DNA from: Streptomyces musisoli
GTDB taxonomy: Bacteria > Actinomycetota > Actinomycetes > Streptomycetales > Streptomycetaceae
Direction: 5' to 3'
NCBI RefSeq assembly: GCF_016741855.1
Contig: NZ_JAERRH010000003.1
Location: forward strand, 310,001-374,000
Length of the DNA: 64,000 nucleotides
Shown: one piece after another, positions 16,284 to 24,935 of the stretch
Position numbering within the stretch: position 1 is the stretch's first letter
How the letters are laid out: each line of letters opens with the position of its first letter
Made by a program: the position numbers and the translations under genes
Notes under the pieces: generated by a model
What the model saw: only the letters and a program-made list of their open reading frames with translations
Database searches by the model: none
What the model was told of the DNA's origin: nothing

Positions 16284-17906
16284 GTGCGCGACGACGTGAA
16301 TCCCGACGTACCGGCACCGCGCCGCCGGTCGTTCCTGAAGGGCGCCGGAGCGCTGGGCGCGGGCGCGCTGCTGGCGGGCTGCTCCACCGGGCCGGAGTCG
16401 ACCAACGACACCGGCGACGGGGGCAGCGGCAAGGACCGGACGCTGACCGCCGTCATCGGCTACGGCAACGACGGCAGCTGGGACCCGACCCAGACCGCGT
16501 CGGCGTTCGCGATGGCCGCCAACAACCACGTCTACGAGGGGCTGCTGGACACCGACCCGATCACCCGGGCGCCCTACCCGGCGCTCGGCACCGAGGTGCC
16601 GAAGGACGCGAACGCCACCACCTGGCGGTTCGCCCTCCGCCCGGGCGCCGTCTTCCACGACGGCAAGCCCGTCACCGCCGACGACGTCGTGTTCGTCTTC
16701 GACCGGATCCTGGACCCGAAGACGCAGACCCTCGCCAAGGGTTTCTTCGCCCCCTGGCTGGACTCCGTGCGGAAGGTGGACGCGCACACCGTCGAGCTGG
16801 TGCTCAAGTTCCCCTTCCCCGACGGGCTCTCCCGGCTCACCCTCGCCAAGATCATGCCGAAGCACGTCTTCTCCGCGCCCGGCGCCTGGGACGACGCGAT
16901 CAAGGGGCTGGCGGTGGGCTCGGGGCCGTACCGGCAGACCGCGCACCATCCGAAGTCGAACACCACCTTCGAGGCGTTCGCCGGTTACAACGGGCCCCGC
17001 AAGCCGGCCTTCAGACGCATGAACTGGCTGACCATCGTGGACGCGGCCCCGCGCGTCGCGAAGATCTCCGGGACCGGTGCCGGCGCACAGATCGCCGACA
17101 ACATCCCCTACGCCAACATCGCGCGGCTGGAGCGGGGCGGACTGGAGGTGGCCGGCGGCGCCGGGATGAACAACCTCTTCCTGATGTTCAACACCCGGCA
17201 CAAGCCCTTCGACGACGTCCGGGTGCGGCAGGCCCTGCACTACGCCATCGACACGGAGAAGATGGTGCAGGTCGCGCTGAAGGGGCACGGGAAGCCCGCG
17301 TCCTCGTTCCTCGACGAGGGCAATCCGAGCCACCGGCGGGCCAAAACCGTCTACGGCCACGACCCCGCCAAGGCCAGGGCGCTGCTGAAGGCCGCCGGGG
17401 TGAGCGACCTGGAGATCGACATCCTCGCGGTCAACGTCAGCTGGATCGTGGACTGCCTGCCGACCATCAAGTCCTCCTGGGACGCGATCGGCGTGCGGAC
17501 CACGCTGTCGCCGCAGGAGACCACGGCCGTGTTCACCAAGATGGACCAGAAGCAGGACTACCAGGTGGTGGCGGCGGCCTCCAACCCCAACCAGTTCGGG
17601 CTCGACGCGGACCTGATCATGCACTACAACTACGGGCCCGAGAACCTGTGGATGCAGTACACGCGGTGGGCCGGCGACCCGGTGGCCAGGCAGCTCTTCA
17701 AGGACATGGACCGGGCGACCCGGGAGCCGGATCCCGCGCGGAAGAGGACGATGGTCCAGGACTACATCGACGTCGTCGCGGAACAGGCCGTGCTCTACCC
17801 GGTCGTCCACAACGAGCTGATGACCGCCTGGGACGCGCGCGCGCTCAGCGGGATAAGGGCCCAGCCGTACCCCGGTGTCAACCTCCTCCAGGCCAAGTGG
17901 GTCTGA
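16284..17906 (+). CDS. ABC transporter substrate-binding lipoprotein (SBP family 5)
   Basis: 540 aa. Twin-arginine start RRRSFLK (13-19) and lipobox LAGC with Cys33, so it is Tat-exported and lipid-anchored. The mature protein has the SBP_bac_5 layout of dipeptide/oligopeptide binders (WRFALRPGAVFHDGKPVTADDVVF, then VRQALHYAIDTEKMV). GTG start at 16284 after GGAGGAT. It leads an operon of permease, permease-ATPase fusion, ATPase and a lyase-type aldolase. Members of this family also carry nickel, sugars and sialic acid, so a peptide substrate should not be assumed. Confidence 0.9.
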   Translation: MRDDVNPDVPAPRRRSFLKGAGALGAGALLAGCSTGPESTNDTGDGGSGKDRTLTAVIGYGNDGSWDPTQTASAFAMAANNHVYEGLLDTDPITRAPYPALGTEVPKDANATTWRFALRPGAVFHDGKPVTADDVVFVFDRILDPKTQTLAKGFFAPWLDSVRKVDAHTVELVLKFPFPDGLSRLTLAKIMPKHVFSAPGAWDDAIKGLAVGSGPYRQTAHHPKSNTTFEAFAGYNGPRKPAFRRMNWLTIVDAAPRVAKISGTGAGAQIADNIPYANIARLERGGLEVAGGAGMNNLFLMFNTRHKPFDDVRVRQALHYAIDTEKMVQVALKGHGKPASSFLDEGNPSHRRAKTVYGHDPAKARALLKAAGVSDLEIDILAVNVSWIVDCLPTIKSSWDAIGVRTTLSPQETTAVFTKMDQKQDYQVVAAASNPNQFGLDADLIMHYNYGPENLWMQYTRWAGDPVARQLFKDMDRATREPDPARKRTMVQDYIDVVAEQAVLYPVVHNELMTAWDARALSGIRAQPYPGVNLLQAKWV

Positions 17907-17910
17907 CGGC

Positions 17911-18867
17911 ATGACGACCGTCGCACGGATCCTGCTCCGCCGGATCGCCCTGCTCGTGCCGCTGCTCCTCGGCATCGTGCTGTTCGTGTTCCTGGTGATG
18001 CGGTTCTCGGACGTCGATCCGGCGTCCGCGTTCTTCCAGGGTGCCAATCCGACACCGCAGCAGTTGCACGACTTCCGGGAGCGCAACGGGCTGCTGGACC
18101 CGCTGCCCGTGCGGTACGTCCACTTCCTCGGCGATCTGCTCCACGGCGACCTCGGCATCAGCGCCCTGACCCGCGCCCCGGTGGTCGACCAGGTCACCAC
18201 CGCCCTGCCGCTCACCCTCCAGCTGACCTTCCTCGGCCTCGCCGTCGCGGTCGTGCTGGCACTGGCCGGCGGGGTGACGGCGGCGGTGTACCGGGACCGG
18301 CTGCCGGACCAGGTCATCCGGGTCGTCTCACTGGTCGGGGTCGCCGCGCCGGGGTTCTGGCTGGCGCTGCTGATGATCCAGTACCTGGCGGTGGACCGGG
18401 GCTGGTTCCCGACCGGCGGCTACATCAACCCCGCCGACTCCGTCACCGGCTGGCTGAAGACCATGGCCCTGCCCGCCTTCGCCCTGTCCCTGCCGGTCGC
18501 CGCCCAGCTGACCCGGATCGTCAGGACCTCCGTGGTGGAGGAGCTGGACAAGGACTACGTCCGTACGGCCATCGGGAGCGGCCTGCCGCCCCGGGTCGTC
18601 GTCGGGCGGAACGTGCTGCGCAACGCCCTGGTCAATCCGCTGACCGTGCTCGGCCTGCGGGTCGGCTATCTGCTCGGCGGCGCCGTCGTGATCGAGACGA
18701 TCTTCTCGCTGCCCGGCATGGGCAAGCTGATGATCGACGCCGTGAAGAACGGCGATCCGGCCGTCGTCCAAGGGGTCGCCTTGACCACGGCCACCGGGTT
18801 CGTCGTCGTCAACCTCGTCATCGACATCCTGTATCTGCTGGTCAACCCACGACTGAGGTCGGGCTGA
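17911..18867 (+). CDS. ABC transporter permease (DppB-like)
   Basis: 318 aa with about six membrane helices. N-end LLRRIALLVPLLLGIVLFVFLVMR is typical of DppB. The binding-protein-dependent transport motif (EAA loop) is YVRTAIGSGLPPRVVVGRNVLRN. The end contains ETIFSLPGMGKLMIDAV, also family-typical. ATG at 17911, 4 bp after the binding protein; its stop overlaps the next start (TGATG). Confidence 0.9.
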   Translation: MTTVARILLRRIALLVPLLLGIVLFVFLVMRFSDVDPASAFFQGANPTPQQLHDFRERNGLLDPLPVRYVHFLGDLLHGDLGISALTRAPVVDQVTTALPLTLQLTFLGLAVAVVLALAGGVTAAVYRDRLPDQVIRVVSLVGVAAPGFWLALLMIQYLAVDRGWFPTGGYINPADSVTGWLKTMALPAFALSLPVAAQLTRIVRTSVVEELDKDYVRTAIGSGLPPRVVVGRNVLRNALVNPLTVLGLRVGYLLGGAVVIETIFSLPGMGKLMIDAVKNGDPAVVQGVALTTATGFVVVNLVIDILYLLVNPRLRSG

Positions 18868-20843
18868 TGGTCACACGCGCGCGTCTCGCCGAGCGGCTGC
18901 CCGGGCCCGGCGTCCGGCTGCGCGGCCGGCGCCGGCTGCCGCTGCCGTCGAAGGCCGCCGTCTGCTTCCTGGCCCTGGTCGTCCTGGTCGCCGTCCTGGC
19001 GCCGGTCCTGGCGCCGGACGACCCGCTCGACCAGCAGGACCCGGCCGACGGGACCGGGGCACCGTCCGCCGCCCACTGGATGGGGCAGGACAGCCTGGGC
19101 CGGGACATCCTGAGCCGGCTGATGTACGGCGCCCGGTGGTCGCTGGCGATCGGGCTGGGCGCGACCACGCTCGCGCTCGTCGTCGGCGCCGTCCTGGGGG
19201 CGCTCGCCGCCACCTCCCGCAAGGCGGTCGACGAGACGCTGATGCGCTGCCTGGACGTGGTGATGGCGTTCCCGGGGATCGCGCTCGCGGCCGTGCTGGT
19301 CGCCGTGTTCGGCGGCGGGATCGGCGTGCTGATCTGCGCCATCGCCTTCCTGTTCACGCCCCCGGTGGCCCGGGTCGTGCGGGCCAACGTGCTGGACCAG
19401 TACGGCGAGGACTACGTCACGGCGGAACGGGTGATCGGCGCCCGTACACCGCACATCGTGCTGCGGCACGTGGCCGTCAACTGCGCCGCCCCGGTGCTGG
19501 TGTTCTGCACGGTCCAGGTCGCCGAGGCCATCGTCTTCGAGGCGTCGCTGTCCTTCATCGGCGCGGGCGTGCGGCCGCCGGACCCCTCCTGGGGCAGTGT
19601 CATCGCCGACGGCAAGAACATGGTGCTGACGGGCGGCTGGTGGGCGACCGTGTTCCCCGGGCTGCTGATCCTGCTCACCGTGCTGTCGCTGAACGTCCTC
19701 TCCGAGGGCGTGTCGGACGCGTGGGCGGCGCCCGCCCCGCGGGAGGTGCGGGCTCCGGAGGACCGGCTGGAGACGCCCGAACCCGGCACCGGTGAGGTGC
19801 TCCCGCTGCCCGGCCTGACCGAGGCCGCCCGGCGGCTGCGTGCCCGGGCCCGGCCGCTGCCCGACCGGGACGGGCAGCCGGTGCTCGCCGTGGAGAACCT
19901 CACCATCGGCTTCCCGGACCGGCACCGGGGTGTGGACATCGTGGCCGGGGTCGGCTTCGAGGTGTACCCGGGTGAAGTGCTCGGCCTGGTGGGCGAGTCC
20001 GGCTGCGGCAAGTCGCTGACCGCGCTCGCGGTCATGGGCCTGGCCCCGAAGGACGCCCGGACCGGCGGTCAGGTGCGGTTCCGGCAGCGGGATCTGCTGG
20101 CCGAGCCGATGCGGGTGCGGCGGCGGCTGCTCGGCCACGAGATGGCCATGGTCTACCAGGACGCCCTCTCCTCGCTGAACCCGGCCATGACCATCCGCGC
20201 CCAGCTGAAGCAGCTCGTCCGGCGCGGTGGCCGCCGCGGACCGCGGGAGCTGATGTCGCTGGTCGGGCTGGATCCGGAGCGCACCCTGCGCAGCTACCCG
20301 CACGAGCTGTCCGGCGGGCAGCGCCAGCGCGTGCTCATCGCGATGGCCCTGTCCCGCGACCCGAAGCTGATCGTCGCCGACGAGCCGACCACCGCGCTGG
20401 ACGTCACCGTGCAGGCACAGGTCATGGAGCTGCTGCTCCGGCTGCGGGAGGAGCTGGGCTTCGCACTGATCCTGGTCTCGCACGACCTGGCGCTGGTCGC
20501 CGACATCACCGACCGGGTGGTGGTGATGTACGGCGGGCAGATCGTGGAGACCGGGGTGACCGCGGACCTGGTGGCGGCACCGGCCCACCACTACACGCGC
20601 GGTCTGCTCGGCAGCGTGCTGTCGCTGGAGTCGTCCGCGGAGCGGATGACGCAGATCAAGGGCGTCGTGCCGTCCCCCGCCGACTTCCCGGCGGGCTGCC
20701 GGTTCGCCGACCGCTGCCCGCTGGCCACCGAGGTGTGCCACACGACCGCCCCGGTCCTCGCGGGCACCCCGGCGCACACGGCCGCCTGCCACCACCCGGC
20801 GGTGGAACCCACGTCCGCGCAGAGCGAGGAGGCCCTTCAGTGA
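18867..20843 (+). CDS. ABC transporter permease-ATPase fusion (DppC-DppD)
   Basis: 658 aa in one uninterrupted frame. Residues ~1-290 are a DppC-type permease (GRDILSRLMYGARWSL, EAA loop ERVIGARTPHIVLRHVAVN, SFIGAGVRPPDPSWG). A ~45-residue Pro/Arg linker follows. Residues ~338-658 are a DppD-type ATPase with Walker A GESGCGKS (376-383), LSGGQRQRV, Walker B and the C-terminal oligopeptide-transporter cysteine motif CRFADRCPLATEVC. These are normally two genes. The fusion ties ATPase to channel one to one. Confidence 0.92.
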   Translation: MVTRARLAERLPGPGVRLRGRRRLPLPSKAAVCFLALVVLVAVLAPVLAPDDPLDQQDPADGTGAPSAAHWMGQDSLGRDILSRLMYGARWSLAIGLGATTLALVVGAVLGALAATSRKAVDETLMRCLDVVMAFPGIALAAVLVAVFGGGIGVLICAIAFLFTPPVARVVRANVLDQYGEDYVTAERVIGARTPHIVLRHVAVNCAAPVLVFCTVQVAEAIVFEASLSFIGAGVRPPDPSWGSVIADGKNMVLTGGWWATVFPGLLILLTVLSLNVLSEGVSDAWAAPAPREVRAPEDRLETPEPGTGEVLPLPGLTEAARRLRARARPLPDRDGQPVLAVENLTIGFPDRHRGVDIVAGVGFEVYPGEVLGLVGESGCGKSLTALAVMGLAPKDARTGGQVRFRQRDLLAEPMRVRRRLLGHEMAMVYQDALSSLNPAMTIRAQLKQLVRRGGRRGPRELMSLVGLDPERTLRSYPHELSGGQRQRVLIAMALSRDPKLIVADEPTTALDVTVQAQVMELLLRLREELGFALILVSHDLALVADITDRVVVMYGGQIVETGVTADLVAAPAHHYTRGLLGSVLSLESSAERMTQIKGVVPSPADFPAGCRFADRCPLATEVCHTTAPVLAGTPAHTAACHHPAVEPTSAQSEEALQ

Positions 20844-21844
20844 CCGCTGTCGTGGAGGTGCGGGACGCGCACGTCGTGCACAAGGCGCGCAGCGGCGGCC
20901 TGTTCCGCCGGGACCGGGTGTACGCCCTGACCGGCGCCGGGCTCCGCGTCGGCGCCGGGGAGACGGTCGGCGTGGTCGGCGAGTCGGGGTGCGGGAAGTC
21001 GACGCTGGCACGGGTCCTGGTGGGCATCCAGCGGCCGGTCTCGGGGACGGTGTCCTTCGGGGGCAGGGATCTGTGGGCGATGCCGCCGGCCGAGCGCCGG
21101 GCCGCGGTGGGCGCGGGCACCGGCATGATCTTCCAGGACCCGTCGACCGCCCTGAACCGGCGGCTGCCGGTCCGCCGTGTCCTGCGCGACCCGCTGGACG
21201 TGCACCGGCGCGGCACCCGGGCCGAACGGGAGGACCGGGTGAAGGAGTTGATGGCCCTGGTCGGCCTGCCCCGGGCACTCGCCGACGCCCTGCCCGGGCA
21301 GCTCTCCGGCGGGCAGCGGCAGCGGGTGGCCATCGCCCGCGCGCTCGCCCTGGACCCGGCGCTGGTCGTCGCCGACGAGCCGACCAGCGCCCTGGACGTC
21401 TCGGTCCGGGCGCAGATCCTCAACCTGCTGCTCGATCTGAAGGAACGCCTCGGCCTCGCCCTGGTGTTCGTCTCGCACGACATCCAGACCGTACGGCGGA
21501 TGAGCGACCGGGTGATCACCATGTACCTCGGCCGGATCGTGGAGGAGACCCCGGCCGGCCGGGTCACCGACGCCGCCCGGCACCCCTACACCCGCGCCCT
21601 GTTCTCGGCCACGCCCGGCCTGCTGGACGCGGTCGACCCGATCCCGCTGACCGGGCCGGTGCCCTCGGCGACCCGGCCGCCGAGCGGCTGCCCGTTCCGC
21701 ACCCGCTGCTGGAAGGCCGACGAGGTGTGCGCCCGGGTGATGCCGGACTTCTCGGCCGCGTCGCAGCCCGGACACCGCTACCGTTGTCACCATCCTGTGG
21801 AGGAGGACACGTCGACCCGAGACCTAGCTCGCCAGGAGCCCTGA
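20840..21844 (+). CDS. ABC transporter ATP-binding protein (DppF-like)
   Basis: 334 aa. Walker A GESGCGKST, LSGGQRQRV, Walker B LVVADEPTSALD, and the C-terminal CPFRTRCWKADEVC oligopeptide motif. GTG start overlaps the stop of the fusion gene (GTGA), and its own stop abuts the aldolase ATG with no gap. It would pair with the fused ATPase half as the second nucleotide-binding domain. Confidence 0.92.
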   Translation: MTAVVEVRDAHVVHKARSGGLFRRDRVYALTGAGLRVGAGETVGVVGESGCGKSTLARVLVGIQRPVSGTVSFGGRDLWAMPPAERRAAVGAGTGMIFQDPSTALNRRLPVRRVLRDPLDVHRRGTRAEREDRVKELMALVGLPRALADALPGQLSGGQRQRVAIARALALDPALVVADEPTSALDVSVRAQILNLLLDLKERLGLALVFVSHDIQTVRRMSDRVITMYLGRIVEETPAGRVTDAARHPYTRALFSATPGLLDAVDPIPLTGPVPSATRPPSGCPFRTRCWKADEVCARVMPDFSAASQPGHRYRCHHPVEEDTSTRDLARQEP

Positions 21845-22792
21845 ATGACCTTCCCCGCCCCCCTCACCGGTGTCGTCCCGCCCGTCTGCACGCCGCTGAC
21901 GCCGGAGCGCGAGGTGGACGTGCCCTCGCTGCTGCGCCTGGTGGACTTCCTGGTGGAGGCCGGGGTGCACGGGCTGTTCCTGCTCGGCTCGACCTCGGAG
22001 GCGGCCTTCCTGACGGACGGGCAGCGCAGGCGGGTGGTGGAGGCCGTCACCGCGCACCTGGGCGGTCAGCTGCCGGTGCTGGCGGGTGCCATCGACATGA
22101 CCACCCCGCGGGTCCTGGAGCACGTCTCGGCGGTCACCGCGGCCGGCGCGCGGGCCGTCGTCGTCACGGCCCCCTTCTACGCCCGCACGCATCCCTCGGA
22201 GATCGTCCACCACTACCGCCGGATCGCCGCCGCCAGCCCGGTCCCCGTGATCGCCTACGACATTCCCGTCGCCGTGCACACCAAGCTCCCCGCCGATCTG
22301 GTGCTGGGTCTCGCCGGGGACGGCGTGCTGGCCGGGATCAAGGACTCCAGCGGGGATCTGGCGGCCTTCCGGGAGATCGTCACGGGTGCCCGTGCGCACC
22401 CCGGGTTCAGCGTGCTGACCGGCTCCGAGCTGTTCGCCGACTCCGCGCTGGCGCTGGGGGCCGACGGGGCGGTGCCGGGTCTGGCCAACGTCGACCCGCA
22501 CGGCTACGTGCGCCTGTACCGCCAGTGCCGGGCGGGCGACTGGGAGGGCGCGCGGGCGGAACAGGACCGGCTGTGCGCCCTGTTCGGGATCGTCGGCGCC
22601 GGTGCTCCGGCGCGGATGGGCGGCAGCTCGGCGGCGCTCGGCGCGTTCAAGGCGGCGCTGCACCTGCGCGGCGTCATCGACTGCCCGGTGACCGCCGAGC
22701 CGCAGGTGCCGCTGTCCGGCGAGGAGGTCGAGCGGGTCGGCAAGTTCCTGGCCGCGGCCGGGCTGCTCGGCGTCGGCACCCACCGGCGCTGA
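21845..22792 (+). CDS. DHDPS/N-acetylneuraminate lyase superfamily aldolase
   Basis: 315 aa class I aldolase barrel. Schiff-base Lys166 in GIKDSSGD, Tyr138 in YDIP, and the carboxylate-binding loop GSTSE (48-52). True dihydrodipicolinate synthases have GTTGE here and NAL has GSTGE, so this is an offshoot of uncertain substrate. It is the last gene of the ABC operon, directly abutting the ATPase gene, so it likely splits the imported compound. A secreted sialidase gene faces it 0.7 kb downstream, which makes sialic acid a candidate. Confidence 0.85.
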   Translation: MTFPAPLTGVVPPVCTPLTPEREVDVPSLLRLVDFLVEAGVHGLFLLGSTSEAAFLTDGQRRRVVEAVTAHLGGQLPVLAGAIDMTTPRVLEHVSAVTAAGARAVVVTAPFYARTHPSEIVHHYRRIAAASPVPVIAYDIPVAVHTKLPADLVLGLAGDGVLAGIKDSSGDLAAFREIVTGARAHPGFSVLTGSELFADSALALGADGAVPGLANVDPHGYVRLYRQCRAGDWEGARAEQDRLCALFGIVGAGAPARMGGSSAALGAFKAALHLRGVIDCPVTAEPQVPLSGEEVERVGKFLAAAGLLGVGTHRR

Positions 22793-22850
22793 AGCCACCC
22801 ACCGGCGGTCACCTGCGCCGGAGCCGCTCCGTCGGCGACGGCCACGCGCC

Positions 22851-22886
22851 GGAAGGCCCCGGACCGGTGAGGGTCCGGGGCCTTCC
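22851..22886. terminator. Strong bidirectional terminator hairpin
   Basis: Perfect 15-bp stem GGAAGGCCCCGGACC (22851-22865) / GGTCCGGGGCCTTCC (22872-22886) with a 6-base loop, between two convergent genes. Confidence 0.9.
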
Positions 22887-22981
22887 GCATCCACTCCGAG
22901 ACGAACGCAAGCTGCCACAACAGCTGGACGGGCGCTACGGCACGGGTGCCGAGACCCGGTTCCGTGCGTTACGCGGCGCGG

Positions 22982-23227
22982 CTACCAGCCGTGACCGCAT
23001 TCGCTACCGATGTCGGTGAACTGCGCGCCCGGGCTGCCCTCGCCGTTCAGCAGGTTTCCGCCCAGGCCGTTGAGGATGCCGACCTCGCCGAGGATGTCGA
23101 TGTTCATGTCGTGGGACTTGCACCCACCGCCGCCGCCACCTGCCGCGGCAGTGGCGGGGCCGACGCCCATGAGGCTCACGCCACCGATGAGGACGGCCGC
23201 CACAGCGGCCTTGCGAAGTTTGCGCAT
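22982..23227 (-). CDS. Small secreted protein with two cysteines
   Basis: 81 aa. ATG 23227 after AAGGAGGAG. Signal peptide at residues 1-29 (MRKLRKAAVAAVLIGG ... ATAAA). The mature part is only ~50 residues: a Gly run, Cys36, then NIDILGEVGILNGLGGNLLNGEGSPGAQ and Cys77 near the end, probably one disulphide. The signal peptide resembles those of chaplins, but the chaplin core is absent. It looks like an unnamed Streptomyces family of surface peptides with a DVLGxVGxLNG core. Function unknown. Confidence 0.8.
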   Translation of the reverse strand: MRKLRKAAVAAVLIGGVSLMGVGPATAAAGGGGGGCKSHDMNIDILGEVGILNGLGGNLLNGEGSPGAQFTDIGSECGHGW

Positions 23228-23535
23228 GTCTCCTCCTTGAGTCGGGTGTGGGAGCGCATCGTCAAAAGATCCAATAAGCGCTCATCTCGGAGGCTAGATC
23301 GACATCTCCCACCGCGCTCACCGGGGGACCCATCCGAGGGTGGCCCCGGCCTCGAACCGTCCTGGTGGCCTCTTTTCCGGGGCCGAGCGGCACCGACGAG
23401 GGCCCCGTCACTCCAACTCCCCCGCCCGCTCACCGACGTCGACGGCGTACGACGGTCACGGGGCTCCCCGGCGTGCCATGGTGCGCGGGCCCCCGCCGCG
23501 GGCAGCGGCTCGGGGACGGGGACGTCCCACGCCGT
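23228..23535. other. 308-bp intergenic region between sialidase end and the small secreted gene
   Basis: On the reverse strand it follows the sialidase and leads into the small secreted protein. A less G+C-rich patch at 23255-23310 probably holds the promoter of the small gene, but I could not assign hexamers with confidence. No gene and no clean terminator stem seen. Confidence 0.5.
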
Positions 23536-24798
23536 TCAGGCAGTGGGAGGGCGGTGCCGGGGCCCGCGGGCCCAGCGTGATCCGAACGAGAGGCCCTGGC
23601 GCAGACGGATTCTGCGGAACTCCAGGGTCTCGTACGGTCCGTGGTCGCCGGTCTCGCAGAGGACACCGATCGTGTCGTGGGGGAGCTGGACGAGGTCGGA
23701 GTAGGCGGCCGGACGGGCGGTGAGAGTGCCGAGCGCGGTGAAGGTGCGGCCGGCGTCCGTGCTGGACCAGAGGGCCAGGGCGCGGCGGGCGGTCGGCACG
23801 GAGGGCGCGGAGAACAGCAGGGGTGCGCCAGGGCCGTGGGGCTGCAGGACGCTGCCCTGGACGACGGGGACGGCGTTCAGGGCGGGCTGGACGGCGTAGG
23901 GGCGGTCCAGAGTGCGGCCGCCGTCGCTGGAGTAGGTGTCGAGGCGGTTGCCGGGGGCGGTGCCGTTCTGGTCGCGGGAGCCGAAGTAGATGCGGCCGTC
24001 GGGGAGCTGGGCGGCACTGGTCTCGTTGGCGTTGGTCACCCCGTCGTACCCGGCGTCCACGAAACCGAGGTGCCAGTTGCGGCCGCCGTCGTCGCTGTAG
24101 AGGGCGTGGCCGCCGTAGTACCTGGCCTCCTGCCCGGTGTCGGAGGATCCCGCGGGCGGGGCGGCGGAGTGGTTGGCGGGGATCAGCAGGCGGCCGGAGT
24201 GCGGACCCCGGGTGAGCGCGACCGCGTGGCCGGGTCCGGTGGCGTACCAGCGCCAGCCCGGCCGGGTCACCTCGGCCGTGATGTCCTGGGGGGCCGTGAA
24301 GCGCCGGCCGTCGTCCCAGCTGCGCTGCACGAACACCCGGCGGCCCCGCCCCGGTGCGGCCTCGCCGCGCATGATCTGCGCCTCGGTGACGGCTCCGTCG
24401 TTGCCGCAGGTCACCAGGACGACGGCGCCGGTGCGGGGGTCGACGACGGGCGCCGGGTTGCCGCGGGTGTGTCCCCGCCCGGCGGTCACCACGGTCAGCG
24501 GGCCCCAGGTGCAGCCGTCGTCGGTGGAGCGGCGCAGGACGACGTCGATGTGCCCGGTGTCCCCGGCGCCGCCGCGCCGGCCCTCGGCGAAGGCCAGGAC
24601 GGTGCCGTGCCGGGTCCGCACCACGGCCGGGATGCGGTAGACGGCGTAGCCGCCCTGTCCGGAGACGTACGGCAGGGAGGAGCCGCAGCCGCCGGGCGCG
24701 GCGCCGGGTGCGGCGTGCGCGGGCTGCCGCGCCGGGAGCGAGGTGAGCGAGGTGAGGAGCGCCAGGCTGGTGACCAGGGAGCGGCTGCGCGGATTCAC
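23536..24798 (-). CDS. Secreted exo-alpha-sialidase (GH33-like)
   Basis: 420 aa. Signal peptide at ~1-30 (ending AHAAPG). YRIP with the catalytic-triad Arg55 is at 54-57. At least four Asp-box repeats of the SxDxGxxW type are visible (STDDGCTW, SWDDGRRF, YSDDGGRNW, SSTDAGRTF), the mark of the six-bladed sialidase propeller. It would release terminal sialic acid from glycans outside the cell. Its nearest neighbours on the other strand are an ABC uptake operon and a lyase-type aldolase. GTG start at 24798 is the only good candidate. Confidence 0.88.
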   Translation of the reverse strand: MNPRSRSLVTSLALLTSLTSLPARQPAHAAPGAAPGGCGSSLPYVSGQGGYAVYRIPAVVRTRHGTVLAFAEGRRGGAGDTGHIDVVLRRSTDDGCTWGPLTVVTAGRGHTRGNPAPVVDPRTGAVVLVTCGNDGAVTEAQIMRGEAAPGRGRRVFVQRSWDDGRRFTAPQDITAEVTRPGWRWYATGPGHAVALTRGPHSGRLLIPANHSAAPPAGSSDTGQEARYYGGHALYSDDGGRNWHLGFVDAGYDGVTNANETSAAQLPDGRIYFGSRDQNGTAPGNRLDTYSSDGGRTLDRPYAVQPALNAVPVVQGSVLQPHGPGAPLLFSAPSVPTARRALALWSSTDAGRTFTALGTLTARPAAYSDLVQLPHDTIGVLCETGDHGPYETLEFRRIRLRQGLSFGSRWARGPRHRPPTA

Positions 24799-24935
24799 GC
24801 CCTGATGCTCCCCACAATCCCGGGGTCGGCCTTACTCCGTCCGGGGGGAACCGCGGGCGTCCCGGCGCCGGGCGTCCCGGATCGCGGACGCCGCTGCGGG
24901 GGTGTCTTGTGTGCGGCGTCGCTTCCGCGGGGGTG

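Noticed and set aside
21845..22792. DapA (lysine biosynthesis dihydrodipicolinate synthase)
   Set aside because: GSTSE replaces GTTGE, YDIP replaces YNVP, and the gene is the last member of an ABC uptake operon, so a catabolic aldolase is more likely.
22982..23227. Chaplin call for the 81-aa secreted protein
   Set aside because: The signal peptide looks right but the chaplin core (GNxVxVPVxxPVNxCGNxVxV) is missing.
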